A stretch of 64,000 bases of DNA from Dyadobacter sp. 3J3 (GCF_009801115.1 NZ_VTOL01000016.1:62001-126000), one strand, 5' to 3'; positions 37,099 to 47,229 are shown, counted from the first letter of the stretch. A program made the numbers and translations. The notes: generated from the sequence alone by a model not told the origin.

Positions 37099-39516
37099 TT
37101 ACTCGCTTTTCAGGCTTTTAATCGGATTCATCAACGCTGCTTTTATGCTTTGAAAACTGATCGTCAATAAAGCAGTGCAGACCGTTAGTAAACCAGCCAG
37201 CGCAAAAACCCACCATTCTATATCAATTTTATAAGCAAAGTCTTTCAGCCACTGATTCATTCCGTACCAGGCGATCGGTATGGCAATGAAAATGGCAACG
37301 ATAATCAGATTAAGAAAATCTTTGGAAAGCAAAGTAACAATGCTGACAACCGAGGCGCCCAAAACCTTGCGCACACCGATTTCTTTGGTACGTTGCAAGG
37401 TTGTAAAAGCCGCCAAACCGAATAATCCCAGACAGGCAATAAGAACAGTAAGTCCCGCAAAAATCCCGAATAAAGCCCCGATCCGCTGCTCTGACTCGTA
37501 CATTTTATTGAAACGTTCATTAAGAAAAGTATAAGAAAACGGACTGTCCGTTTGTGCTTTCCAGTTTCGCTCCAACGTTTTTAGCAGCCCCGACATGTTA
37601 TCGGTACGGATGCGCAGGGCCATTTGATACCTGTCGCCGCCATACATCATGATCAACGGAGCAATGCTTTGATGCATCGATTCAAAATGAAAGTTTTTTG
37701 TTACGCCAACTACGGTATAAACCCGTTTGCTATTGGCACTTCCGTCACCGACTGTCGAAATCTTCTCGCCGATTGCTTTCTTCCAGCCAAATTGTTTTAC
37801 AGTCGCTTCATTGACTAAAACTGCTACGCTATCAGAGGAAAAAGACTTTGAAAAGTTACGCCCGGTTGCCAAACCAATCCCCAGCGTAGACAAATAATCT
37901 TCGTCGATCTGATAGGTTCTTATACGATAGGGAGAACTATTTCCCGCTGCACTTTCTGGCAAAAAACCATCGGTTCCGTTATTGGAAGCACCAGCCGGCA
38001 AGTATCCGGCCAGTGTTACATCTTCAACCTGCGATAACTTTTTCAGTTCTTCTTTGAATATTTTTGATTTGTCACCAAGAACATAAGTATCCTGTAAAAC
38101 CAGTACCTGATCTTTATCAAATCCTACCTTTTTATTTTGAATAAAACGAAGCTGCTGGTACACGACAATGGTTCCGATAATCATGCCGATAGAAACAACA
38201 AACTGAACGGTAACCAGGGTATTTCTCAGCCAGCCACTTTTTACACCCATTTGAAGTTTTCCCTTTAAAACACTGATTGGACGGAAAGCAGAAAGGAAAA
38301 AAGCAGGATAACTTCCAGCCAATAATCCAACGAGTATACAACCTGTCAGAGCAAATCCAACTAATCGAAAATTGAGGATTGTGTATACATCAAACTGTTT
38401 ACCTGCCAGTTGATTAAAGCTTGGAAGAAAAGCAATAACCAATACAAATGCCACTAAAAGAGACAGAAATGTAAGCAGAATTGATTCAGCAAGAAATTGA
38501 AAAATAAGCTGCTGCTGAATGGATCCCAACACTTTTCTGACACCAACTTCTTTCGCCCGGTTTGCGGATCCGGCAGTTGACAGATTCATAAAATTGATAC
38601 AGGCAAGTAGCAAAATAAAAGCAGCAATGGCAGAAAAAATATAAACATATTTAATATCTCCGTTTGGTTCAAATTCACCTTCCAGATCCGAAGTCAGGTG
38701 AATAGCCGTGAGAGGCTGAAAGGAAAATGTAAAACTGTCGCCCTTACGAAGATATTCCTCGTAACTCATCCCCAAAAATTCCTGGATTTCAGGAGCTATA
38801 TATTTTTTTACAATCTGCGGAGCTTGTGCAGCAAGTTTTTCAACAGGGTAATTTTTCCTTAATAATAAATAGGTATGTGCCCCGCTTGCAAGCCATTTCT
38901 CGCCCAAATGAACGGAAGCCAGTGATCCAAAAAAGTCGAAATGAAAATGTGAGTTGTCAGGAACATTACGGCAAACGCCTGTTATTCTGAATAAACCCCG
39001 GGTTCCCAAAGTGATACTTTTTCCAATCGGATCATTCTTTCCAAAATACTTGTCTGCGGTAGCTTCTGAAATTACAATGGTATTCGGCTCTTTCAACGCA
39101 CTTTTTGCATCACCTTTTACCAGTGGAATTGAGAAAATTGAAAAGAAATTGCTGTCCGCAAAAACCACTCTTTCTTCTTTAAACTTTTCAGTACCGTATT
39201 TGACCAAAAATGACCCTTCACTCGTGAGCCGGGTATAGGATTCTATTCCTGGATAATCACCGGATACCGCCGGGCCAACGGGTGCCGGAGCTGTGGCAAT
39301 ATTTAATTCCTTTCCTCCAATTTTACCGTGCACTGTAACCCGGAAAATCCGGTCAGCATTCAGATTAAATTTGTCGTAATCAGCTTCGCTCTGAACAAAA
39401 AGTAAAATCAGTATACAGGTTGCTAGTCCAACGGCTAACCCGAAAATATTGATACCAGAAAATACCTTTTTGTTCCAAAGACTTCGCAAGGCGATTTTTA
39501 TGTAGTTACTGATCAT
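37099..39516 (-). CDS. MacB/FtsX-type ABC permease, array copy 5
   Basis: 805 residues, subgroup with copies 4 and 7 (SDLEGEFEPNGDIKYVYIFS before the first bundle). The loops are TAGSANRAKEVGVRKVLGS and RTKEIGVRKVLGAS. Its 3' end is the source, or sister, of the truncated copy at 31858-32023. The upstream spacer holds a nine-copy GGAATT microsatellite about 125-180 bp before the start codon. Confidence 0.85.
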   Translation of the reverse strand: MISNYIKIALRSLWNKKVFSGINIFGLAVGLATCILILLFVQSEADYDKFNLNADRIFRVTVHGKIGGKELNIATAPAPVGPAVSGDYPGIESYTRLTSEGSFLVKYGTEKFKEERVVFADSNFFSIFSIPLVKGDAKSALKEPNTIVISEATADKYFGKNDPIGKSITLGTRGLFRITGVCRNVPDNSHFHFDFFGSLASVHLGEKWLASGAHTYLLLRKNYPVEKLAAQAPQIVKKYIAPEIQEFLGMSYEEYLRKGDSFTFSFQPLTAIHLTSDLEGEFEPNGDIKYVYIFSAIAAFILLLACINFMNLSTAGSANRAKEVGVRKVLGSIQQQLIFQFLAESILLTFLSLLVAFVLVIAFLPSFNQLAGKQFDVYTILNFRLVGFALTGCILVGLLAGSYPAFFLSAFRPISVLKGKLQMGVKSGWLRNTLVTVQFVVSIGMIIGTIVVYQQLRFIQNKKVGFDKDQVLVLQDTYVLGDKSKIFKEELKKLSQVEDVTLAGYLPAGASNNGTDGFLPESAAGNSSPYRIRTYQIDEDYLSTLGIGLATGRNFSKSFSSDSVAVLVNEATVKQFGWKKAIGEKISTVGDGSANSKRVYTVVGVTKNFHFESMHQSIAPLIMMYGGDRYQMALRIRTDNMSGLLKTLERNWKAQTDSPFSYTFLNERFNKMYESEQRIGALFGIFAGLTVLIACLGLFGLAAFTTLQRTKEIGVRKVLGASVVSIVTLLSKDFLNLIIVAIFIAIPIAWYGMNQWLKDFAYKIDIEWWVFALAGLLTVCTALLTISFQSIKAALMNPIKSLKSE

Positions 39517-39640
39517 GATAACGGAACGTTTATGGGTTAGTGTAAAGCATTTCTGGATTAGATGAGTTTGTTTTTACTTTTACCTGGCCTGACCTGGAAT
39601 TGGGCTGTGCCAGGAATTGGGAATTGAGAACTTGGAAATT

Positions 39641-39694
39641 GGAATTGGAATTGGAATTGGAATTGGAATTGGAATTGGAATTGGAATTGGAATT
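39641..39694. repeat. Hexamer microsatellite, nine GGAATT units
   Basis: Nine perfect, in-register GGAATT copies, preceded by partial units (GGAATTGGGAATTG from about 39613). It abuts the REP-like palindrome at 39695. Confidence 0.9.
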
Positions 39695-39715
39695 GGGCGA
39701 CCACGAGGGTCGCCC
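39695..39715. repeat. REP-like palindrome, copy 2
   Basis: GGGCGACC (39695-39702), loop ACGAG, GGTCGCCC (39708-39715). It is identical to copy 1 and again ends at the base before a TAG stop (39716-39718). Confidence 0.8.
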
Positions 39716-42082
39716 CTACTCACTTTTTAAACTTTTCACAGGATTCATCAACGCCGCTTTTATACTTTGAAAAGAAACCGTAAGCAGCGCAACGGTCAAT
39801 GCCAAAAAGCCTGAAACTGCGAAAATCCACCATTGAATTTCTACCCGGTATGCAAAATCCTGTAACCATTTGCTCATAGCGTACCAGGCAATCGGAACAG
39901 CAATTACCACTCCGATTAAAACCAGTTTGATAAAATCTTTCGCGAGAAGTTCTACGATACCGGCAACGCTTGAACCAAGGACTTTCCTTACACCAATTTC
40001 GCGTGTCCGGGTTTGCGCGGTATAGGCGGCTAGTCCAAATAACCCCAGGCATGAAATGCAAATCGCAATTCCGGCGAAAATATTGAACAGCAGACTGGTT
40101 TGCTGTTCCGTTTTATATAAATCATTAAATGAATCGTCCAGAAAAGCGTACTGGAAGATAAAGTCAGCATTATATTGTTTCCATAATCGTTCGGCAGAGG
40201 CAATGACCTTATCCGCATCCTTACCGGTTGTTTTTATAAAAATCCGGTTCATTTGATTCGGTTGGTAAAAGAAAATTGTAGGTTCAATAACCTGTTTCAT
40301 CGACCCATAATGGAAATCTTTAACCACACCAACAATTGTCCCGCTTGTATTCCACAGTTTAAATTTCTTGCCAATCGGGTCTTTGATCCTGGCTGTTTTT
40401 ACAGCTGTTTCATTCAAAATAAAATGACTGGAATCTGCTACGGAACCCGCAAAACCGGCTCCATCCAATAACTGCATTTTAAAAAATGAAATAAAATCTT
40501 TGTCAATAGATAATGTCCGCAACATCAACGTTTCACCAGCTTCCTTACCATCCCACGAATTATCTCCTGTCATCCCTGCCAGGTTGATTATATTGGAATT
40601 TGCCCGTGTAATACCCGTCACGCCCGATTCATTCAATAATTCTGCTTTGACAGCCTCGTAATGTTTACCCATATCCTGCATGTAAAAAGACAGCACATGA
40701 TTTTTATCATAACCAAGTTCTTTCGAACGAATATAATCGAGCTGACTTCCAATAATGAATGTACCGGCAACCAGAATTACAGAAACCGCAAACTGAACCA
40801 CAACCAAGGTTTTACGAAATATCGCTTCGTTGATCTTGCCCGAAACTTTTCCCTTCAATGCTCTTAATGGCTCAAAAGACGATAACAATAACGCCGGATA
40901 AATGCTTGAAGCAACCAGCGTACCAAAAATTGTAAAACCAACAACTTTCCAGATTGAATAATCAGTAAAATCAAGCACCAGCGATTTACCCGAAATTTGA
41001 TTAAAAACGGGTAAGATTGCATACATCAAAGCAAGAGCAAAAGCGGTGGTGAGTGCAAAAATGAGGACGGTTTCTACCAGAAATTGCAGGAATAATTGTG
41101 ATTTTGCCGCTCCGACAATTTTCCGCATACTGACCTCTTTCGAGCGTAAAATTGCCCTTGCAGTGGACAGATTAACATAATTGATACAGGCAATCGTAAG
41201 AATTAAAAGTGCTATAATTACAAACATTCTAACCGTTTCAATACCTCCGTCTGTTCCATCGGAATGGTACAAATGTGTATCCGCCAGCGGTTGCAAAAGA
41301 TAGGTAAGATCAGTATCATCCGGCTTATTACGCAGGTGAATGTTTCTCAATTTAACCGCAAGCTCCGAAGGCGATTTCCCCGACTGCAACTGTAAGTAGG
41401 TGTAATAATTAAACTGTACAAAATCATTGTCAGAATTTCTGCCATCACTTCTTTCAGCATACATCCGATCAAAGAAAAGGGCAATTGGGAAGAACATATC
41501 TCCTTTAAAACCTGAATTTTTCGGAATGTCCTGTATTACGCCGGATACTGTAAAATTCGCATTGTTGTTTGCAAGAATCACTTTTCCAATCGGATCTTCA
41601 TTACCAAAATAACGTTTGGCAGTAGTCATTGTTAATATAACGGAATGATTGTCAGGGAACGGTTTCGACTGATTTCCTTGTATCAAATTGAAATCAAAAA
41701 CAGAAAATAGCGATGGATCAGTGAAAGTAGAATTAGCCTCATTGAAAACTTTTTCTTTGTATTTGAACAAAGTAAATAACCCGTTATAAGTTAGTCGAAC
41801 GGCATCTTTGACCTCAGGAAGTTCTCTTTTAGCAAATCCCGCAATCGGCGCAACGGTCGATGTCCAGATTTGCTGGCTTGATCCTGTACCTACCTTGTTT
41901 TCAAGCTTATAGATAACGTCAGATTTTTTATGAAACCGATCGTAGCTAAGTTCGTCCTGAACCCACAACAAAATTAAAATACCAACACCAAGTCCGACCG
42001 TTAAACCGGCACAGTTGATAAGTGAATAGAATCTGTTTTTTAATAAATTTCGCCAGGCAATTTTAAAATAGTTCGTGATCAT
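39716..42082 (-). CDS. MacB/FtsX-type ABC permease, array copy 6
   Basis: 788 residues, subgroup with copy 3 (CINYVNLSTARAILRSKEVSMRKIVGA, HLYHSDGTDGG). The second loop is RTREIGVRKVLGSS. The N-terminal helix is AGLTVGLGVGILILLWV. The TAG stop touches REP copy 2. There are only 58 bp to the upstream copy 7. Confidence 0.85.
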   Translation of the reverse strand: MITNYFKIAWRNLLKNRFYSLINCAGLTVGLGVGILILLWVQDELSYDRFHKKSDVIYKLENKVGTGSSQQIWTSTVAPIAGFAKRELPEVKDAVRLTYNGLFTLFKYKEKVFNEANSTFTDPSLFSVFDFNLIQGNQSKPFPDNHSVILTMTTAKRYFGNEDPIGKVILANNNANFTVSGVIQDIPKNSGFKGDMFFPIALFFDRMYAERSDGRNSDNDFVQFNYYTYLQLQSGKSPSELAVKLRNIHLRNKPDDTDLTYLLQPLADTHLYHSDGTDGGIETVRMFVIIALLILTIACINYVNLSTARAILRSKEVSMRKIVGAAKSQLFLQFLVETVLIFALTTAFALALMYAILPVFNQISGKSLVLDFTDYSIWKVVGFTIFGTLVASSIYPALLLSSFEPLRALKGKVSGKINEAIFRKTLVVVQFAVSVILVAGTFIIGSQLDYIRSKELGYDKNHVLSFYMQDMGKHYEAVKAELLNESGVTGITRANSNIINLAGMTGDNSWDGKEAGETLMLRTLSIDKDFISFFKMQLLDGAGFAGSVADSSHFILNETAVKTARIKDPIGKKFKLWNTSGTIVGVVKDFHYGSMKQVIEPTIFFYQPNQMNRIFIKTTGKDADKVIASAERLWKQYNADFIFQYAFLDDSFNDLYKTEQQTSLLFNIFAGIAICISCLGLFGLAAYTAQTRTREIGVRKVLGSSVAGIVELLAKDFIKLVLIGVVIAVPIAWYAMSKWLQDFAYRVEIQWWIFAVSGFLALTVALLTVSFQSIKAALMNPVKSLKSE

Positions 42083-42140
42083 AGCTATGTCTGATAATAA
42101 TTTTAATCCAAAGAGGTTTTACGAATTGTCTTGTTAAATT

Positions 42141-44573
42141 TTATTCACTTTTTAAACTTTTCACCGGATTCATCAGGGCCGCTTTTATACTTTGAAAACT
42201 AACTGTGAATAAAGCAATTGCAAGCGATGATAAACCGGCGCAGGCAAATACCCACCATTGCATTTCAATTTTATATGCAAAATCCTGTAACCAGATCTGC
42301 ATGGAATACCAGCCGATAGGTGTCGCAATCAGAATCGCAGCCAAAACAGGTTTCAAAAAGTCTTTTGAAAGAAGTGAAACGATGCTGCCGACGGAAGCGC
42401 CCAAAACTTTCCGCACACCAATTTCTTTTGTCCTTTGTTCCGCAGAAAATGCGCTGAGACCTAACAATCCCAGGCAGGCTATCAGTATGGCAATTCCCGA
42501 AAACGCGGTAAACAATTTTTCAATGCGTTGTTCTGAACGATACATGGCATCAAAATCTTCATTTAAAAACGAATATTCAAACGGTTGTCCGGGGGAAATC
42601 TCTTTCCATTTTTTTTCAATTTGAGCAAGTGAGGATGTTACATCAGCAGTATTGAGGCGGAAAGAAACTGCTTCCAGAAATGATTTTTCTAACGGTCTGT
42701 CAATCGCATTTCCATTAATTACCAACCCCATAGGATCAATTTTCGACCGTAACGATTCATAGTGAAAATCTTTTACGACACCAATTACGGTTAGTTGCTC
42801 GCCTCCGGTTTTATGAATTATTTTTCCAATCGGGTCTTGTAAGCCAAATTGTTTTGCGGCACTTTCATTGATAATTACCGCCGAACTATCCGTTGTTCTG
42901 CCATCAATAAAATCTCTTCCTGCTACCACTTCCATACGGAGGGTTGAAATATAATCAGGATCAACCATCCATTCCTGCATGTTGACAGAAAATTTCGGAT
43001 CTGTTTCCTGCTGTGGATACCACATGTCGTCCCAGCGCTTAGAAGTGACGGGAAGGAAACCACTCACCGTTCCACTCTTTACCGACGGGGTCCGCAAAAC
43101 TTCATTTTTAAATGTCAAAACCTGCGATTTCGTGGATTGGGCTGTATTAACAACAACGACCTGATCTTTGTCAAAACCTATTCTTTTTGTCTGAATATAG
43201 TCTAGCTGCTGATTGATAAGCAGTGTTCCGATGATTAATAAAACGGATAAAGCAAACTGGAAAGCAACAAGGGAATTCCTGAAACCCTGCGATTTGGATT
43301 GAACTCTGATGCCTTTTAAAGCCTTTACGGGTTGAAATGATGAAAGATAAAACGCGGGATATAGTCCGGCAATTACACTAACCAAAGTGGTTCCGGCTAA
43401 TAAATATAGTATTGACGTAAAATTAATTTCTGTATTGATGGAAAGATGTTTTGCCGCAAGCTCATTAAATGTTGGAAGCAATAAATACAACAATATCAGG
43501 CCCGTAGCCAACGCAAAGAAAGTTGTTAGCAAAGATTCTGACAAAAATTGAAATACAAGTACCGATCTGTCGGAACCCATTACTTTCCTAACTCCTACTT
43601 CCCTGGCTCTTTTGGCTGAACGCGCTGTCGTCAGATTTATAAAATTGAAAACGGCAATTAAAAGAATAAATAAGCCAGTTAAAAGAAAAATATAGACATA
43701 CTGGATGCTGCCATTTGGCGAAAGCTCGCCCTGACGATCGGAATATAAATGAATGTCTGTCAGTGGCATCAATGAATAACTAAAATTATTCCCGGCTTTT
43801 CTGGTATCCGCAAGTGTAGTTTGAAAATATTGCTTTAAAGCCTGATCAAGATAGGTTTGCAGTATTTTTTCAAATTTCCCCTCTACTGATTTTGGGCTTG
43901 TTCCGGATTTTAAAAGCACATAGGTATTGAAAATATGATTTCCCCATTTGTTCACTTTTGCATCTTTGGTTTCGTACAAAGGCAATAGAAAATCTGCGTG
44001 AAAATGTGATTGCTCTGGCATATTTTCCATCACGCCGGTGACGCGGCGAACTTCATCATTATTAAATGTTAGGATTTTGTTTATTGCATGAGTCGTACCA
44101 AAATATTTTTCGGCAATTCTTTTTGAAATAACAACTGAGTTCGGTGCAGTCAGTGCTTTCTGCGGATTACCAGCAAGCATTGGAAGGGTGAAAACATTGA
44201 AAACGGTGGAATCTGCATAAAGAATATTTTCTTCACGAATTGCTGTTTGCCCATTTTTTACAATCTGGCTGTCGTACTTTCCTAATCTTGTAAACTCTTC
44301 TATTTCAGGAAAATCCTGTTTTAGGGTTTGTCCCATTGGCGTTGGTGCTAATGCGCCTTTTGAGTCTTTTCCCGAATAGGTGATGTCGCTGTTGATGCGG
44401 TAGATATGATCGGATTTGGTATTGAAGTGATCGTACGCCAACTCGTCTTTTACATAAAGTATGCTCAGCATACTAACCGCCAGGCCTAATGCCAGGCCGA
44501 AAATTGTCAAGGCAGAATATCCTTTATTCTGTGACAAATTTCTGTATGCGATTTTTAGGTGGTTGCGGAGCAT
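42141..44573 (-). CDS. MacB/FtsX-type ABC permease, array copy 7
   Basis: 810 residues, the longest copy, subgroup with 4 and 5 (SDRQGELSPNGSIQYVYIF). Its first loop, TARSAKRAREVGVRKVMGS, is preceded by AVFNFINLT rather than ACINFMNLS. The second loop is RTKEIGVRKVLGAS. The C-terminus is AALMNPVKSLKSE. Low-complexity DNA and a 22-bp tandem repeat lie upstream of its start. Confidence 0.85.
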   Translation of the reverse strand: MLRNHLKIAYRNLSQNKGYSALTIFGLALGLAVSMLSILYVKDELAYDHFNTKSDHIYRINSDITYSGKDSKGALAPTPMGQTLKQDFPEIEEFTRLGKYDSQIVKNGQTAIREENILYADSTVFNVFTLPMLAGNPQKALTAPNSVVISKRIAEKYFGTTHAINKILTFNNDEVRRVTGVMENMPEQSHFHADFLLPLYETKDAKVNKWGNHIFNTYVLLKSGTSPKSVEGKFEKILQTYLDQALKQYFQTTLADTRKAGNNFSYSLMPLTDIHLYSDRQGELSPNGSIQYVYIFLLTGLFILLIAVFNFINLTTARSAKRAREVGVRKVMGSDRSVLVFQFLSESLLTTFFALATGLILLYLLLPTFNELAAKHLSINTEINFTSILYLLAGTTLVSVIAGLYPAFYLSSFQPVKALKGIRVQSKSQGFRNSLVAFQFALSVLLIIGTLLINQQLDYIQTKRIGFDKDQVVVVNTAQSTKSQVLTFKNEVLRTPSVKSGTVSGFLPVTSKRWDDMWYPQQETDPKFSVNMQEWMVDPDYISTLRMEVVAGRDFIDGRTTDSSAVIINESAAKQFGLQDPIGKIIHKTGGEQLTVIGVVKDFHYESLRSKIDPMGLVINGNAIDRPLEKSFLEAVSFRLNTADVTSSLAQIEKKWKEISPGQPFEYSFLNEDFDAMYRSEQRIEKLFTAFSGIAILIACLGLLGLSAFSAEQRTKEIGVRKVLGASVGSIVSLLSKDFLKPVLAAILIATPIGWYSMQIWLQDFAYKIEMQWWVFACAGLSSLAIALFTVSFQSIKAALMNPVKSLKSE

Positions 44574-44653
44574 TTGAGTTTTGGGTTAATATTTGTTGGG
44601 TTTTGTTTGCTTTTGTTTTTTTGCGCTGGATTGGGTTCGGCACTTTGCATTGG

Positions 44654-44719
44654 ATTGGGCGGGCGCTTGCCTTCGATTGGACGGGCGCTTGCCTTCGATT
44701 GGGCGGGCGCTTGCCTTCG
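44654..44719. repeat. 22-bp tandem repeat, three copies plus a partial
   Basis: Units 44654-44675, 44676-44697 and 44698-44719 of ATTGGGCGGGCGCTTGCCTT plus CG; the second has one change (GGA for GGG). A fourth partial unit runs into the REP-like element. Confidence 0.9.
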
Positions 44720-44722
44720 ATT

Positions 44723-44743
44723 GGGCGGACACAAGGCCCGCCC
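44723..44743. repeat. REP-like palindrome, copy 3 (diverged)
   Basis: GGGCGG (44723-44728) and CCGCCC (44738-44743) around ACACAAGGC. It sits as copies 1 and 2 do, ending at the base before a TAG stop (44744-44746). Confidence 0.65.
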
Positions 44744-47140
44744 CTACTCGCTTCGTAAACTTTTTATTGGGTTCATCAGGGCCGCTTTGATGGCTTGAAA
44801 ACTTACCGTTAGTAAAGTGATTACCAAAGCACCACAACCCGAAACGGCAAATATCCACCACGACATTTCGGTCCGGTAATCATATTTATTTAACCAGTTG
44901 TCCATAAAATACCAGGCTATCGGAGCCGCGATAAGGCAAGACAAAACCACAAGCAGCACAAATTCTCTTGAAAGCATGCTCCATAAACTGGCTAAAGAAG
45001 CCCCGAGAACTTTACGGATTCCAATTTCTTTTGTGCGTTGTTCTGCAATAAAAGTGGCCATTCCGAATAAGCCAAGGCAACTAATGAATATGGCGAGAAT
45101 AGAAAAAAATGAAGTAAGCTTGCCAATTCTTACTTCCTCACCGAATTTTTTCGCATACTGCTCATCCGTAAATTTGTAGTCAAAAGGAGCAGAAGGATTG
45201 AATTTTTTGAAGACTTGTTCTATCTTTCCCAGCGCTTCGGTCGATCCTGATTCTGGATTTATTTTAATATTAAATACATTGGCCCAGCTATAATCGAGAA
45301 AGAAACAGGTACGAAAAGAAGCTTTGTATGGAGATTCCATGATCATATCCTTGATCACGCCAATAACCTGATATGGCTTTCCGTCCGCTTTAATAATGGA
45401 TCCCACAGGATTTTTCAGTCCCATAAATTTGGCGGCGGTTTCATTGATCACAACACCGGAGGAATCAGTAGAAAAGGACCTTGAAAAATCTCTGCCTTCC
45501 TTAAATTCCCATCCAACCGTTTTTCCAAAATCATGAGAAACAGCCATGGTACCAAAATTCCCCTGTGTCGCCGGATCCTTGCCCTCCCATTCGTAACCAT
45601 TATTGATCGCAGCGATATAGGTGGTGGGATTAGATGATTGTGACATTTCCTTGACCACACCCGTTTTTAATAGTTCACTTCTTATGGCGTCATAATGACC
45701 CTGAATTTCGGGCGTGTTCATAGCAACCATCAACAAATTATTTCTATCATACCCAACCGGCCGGTCTTTGGCAAATTCGATCTGACGGAAAACGGTGATG
45801 GTACCAATGATTAAAATAATGGAAATGGTAAACTGAACGACAACCAAAACTTTACGTGGAACTGCCGCAAAACCTCCAAGCTTTATACCTGTAAAACCAC
45901 TTCCTTTTAAAACCTTTATTGGCTGGAATGAAGACAAATAAAGTGCCGGGTAACTTCCTGCAATAAGGCCGGTGAGGAAACTGAAACCAACGCTGGAAAT
46001 CCAGAACAAAGGCTCTTTCCATGGAAATATGATCTTTTTGTCTGCCACTTCATTAAAAAATGGTAAGGCGGAAAGCACAAAAATGATGGATAAAATAAAG
46101 GCAAGCGCCACGACCAGTAATGATTCACTAAAAAACTGTGTAACCAGCTGACTTCTCAAAGAACCAATTGCTTTCCGAATCCCAACTTCCTTGGCTCGTT
46201 TTTCACTTCTTGCCGTACTCAAATTCATAAAATTGATACAAGCCAACAGCAAAACAAAAGCACCAATGATGCCAAAAAGCCAAACAAATTCTATACTCCC
46301 ACCAGAAATTTTTCCATTTTTAAATTCAGAATACAAATGCCATTTACTAAGTGGATGAAGAAAAACTTCCGGCTTGAATACCGCATCCTGTGCTGTTACT
46401 TTATTTAGTTTGACGTCCCTGATCTTGGCAGAAACTTTGTCCATGTCGGCATGATCAGCAATTTGTGCAAAGGTGATAAACATGTTTGCGCGCCAGGGAT
46501 TGGTCTTCTTCTCCGACCAGTTTTCGTTATTAATGTAAAGTTCCCAAGGCGCGATGTACGATAAATCTTTAAAATCGGAATTGTAAGGAATGTTTTCGTA
46601 AACACCGGTAACTTTCAGATTATACTTATTGTTGATTTTGATGATTTTATCAATGGGGTCATTTTCTCCAAAAAGAGCTTTTGAAGTTTCCTCCGAAAGC
46701 ATGATAGAATTAATTTCTTTCAGCCCGGACCGCGTTCCTCTAATCATTTTCAGCGATAGCATTTCCGTAATCCCCGGCTCTATATAATTTCCTTTTTTCG
46801 AAATTTTATTATCTCCAAAAGCCAGAATTCCGGTAGAAGATCCGGACGACATAACGACATGCTTGAAGTCACTTCCGTATTTATTACGAATTTCTTCACC
46901 CATTAAATACGGCACAGAACTTTGGGTTCCAATTTCATTATTGAAGGTCTGATTTTGCTTGATAACTGCAAGACGATCATAATTTTCAAAAGATTTATTG
47001 AAAGAAAGTTCGTCAAAAATCCACAGTCCAATAAGCATCGCAACGGCAAGCCCCGTAGCAAGACCAGCAATATTAATAAACGAATAAACCTTGTTTTTCA
47101 CGAGGTTTCTCCGGGCGATTTTAAAATAGTTGCTGATCAT
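44744..47140 (-). CDS. MacB/FtsX-type ABC permease, array copy 8 (5'-most)
   Basis: 798 residues, closest to copy 2 (WHLYSEFKNGK, GGSIEFVWLFGIIG, TARSEKRAKEVGIRKAIGS; second loop RTKEIGIRKVLGAS). It is the first gene of the array in the direction of transcription, so the array promoter should lie in 47141-47238. I found no exact -7 and -33 pair there. The TAG stop touches REP copy 3. Confidence 0.85.
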   Translation of the reverse strand: MISNYFKIARRNLVKNKVYSFINIAGLATGLAVAMLIGLWIFDELSFNKSFENYDRLAVIKQNQTFNNEIGTQSSVPYLMGEEIRNKYGSDFKHVVMSSGSSTGILAFGDNKISKKGNYIEPGITEMLSLKMIRGTRSGLKEINSIMLSEETSKALFGENDPIDKIIKINNKYNLKVTGVYENIPYNSDFKDLSYIAPWELYINNENWSEKKTNPWRANMFITFAQIADHADMDKVSAKIRDVKLNKVTAQDAVFKPEVFLHPLSKWHLYSEFKNGKISGGSIEFVWLFGIIGAFVLLLACINFMNLSTARSEKRAKEVGIRKAIGSLRSQLVTQFFSESLLVVALAFILSIIFVLSALPFFNEVADKKIIFPWKEPLFWISSVGFSFLTGLIAGSYPALYLSSFQPIKVLKGSGFTGIKLGGFAAVPRKVLVVVQFTISIILIIGTITVFRQIEFAKDRPVGYDRNNLLMVAMNTPEIQGHYDAIRSELLKTGVVKEMSQSSNPTTYIAAINNGYEWEGKDPATQGNFGTMAVSHDFGKTVGWEFKEGRDFSRSFSTDSSGVVINETAAKFMGLKNPVGSIIKADGKPYQVIGVIKDMIMESPYKASFRTCFFLDYSWANVFNIKINPESGSTEALGKIEQVFKKFNPSAPFDYKFTDEQYAKKFGEEVRIGKLTSFFSILAIFISCLGLFGMATFIAEQRTKEIGIRKVLGASLASLWSMLSREFVLLVVLSCLIAAPIAWYFMDNWLNKYDYRTEMSWWIFAVSGCGALVITLLTVSFQAIKAALMNPIKSLRSE

Positions 47141-47229
47141 ATCTTACTATGTAATGGTTTTCCAGCTTTGCTGTTCAAATAGTTTGCCAACTATTTTTTG
47201 ATAAATTAAAATTCTTTTAATCAATAACT

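Noticed and set aside
39613..39694. Possible iteron origin or CRISPR remnant
   Set aside because: A pure hexamer microsatellite with no unique spacers and no replication gene.
44654..44719. Possible CRISPR-like repeat
   Set aside because: The units are head to tail with no spacers and no cas genes are nearby. It is a plain tandem repeat.
44489..44861. Several 65-91-codon ORFs on both strands
   Set aside because: They arise from the 22-bp tandem repeat being open in many frames and have repetitive, implausible translations.
47177..47202. Short hairpin AAATAGTT/AACTATTT followed by T's on the plus strand
   Set aside because: No plus-strand gene precedes it. It is probably chance in the AT-rich leader of the permease array.
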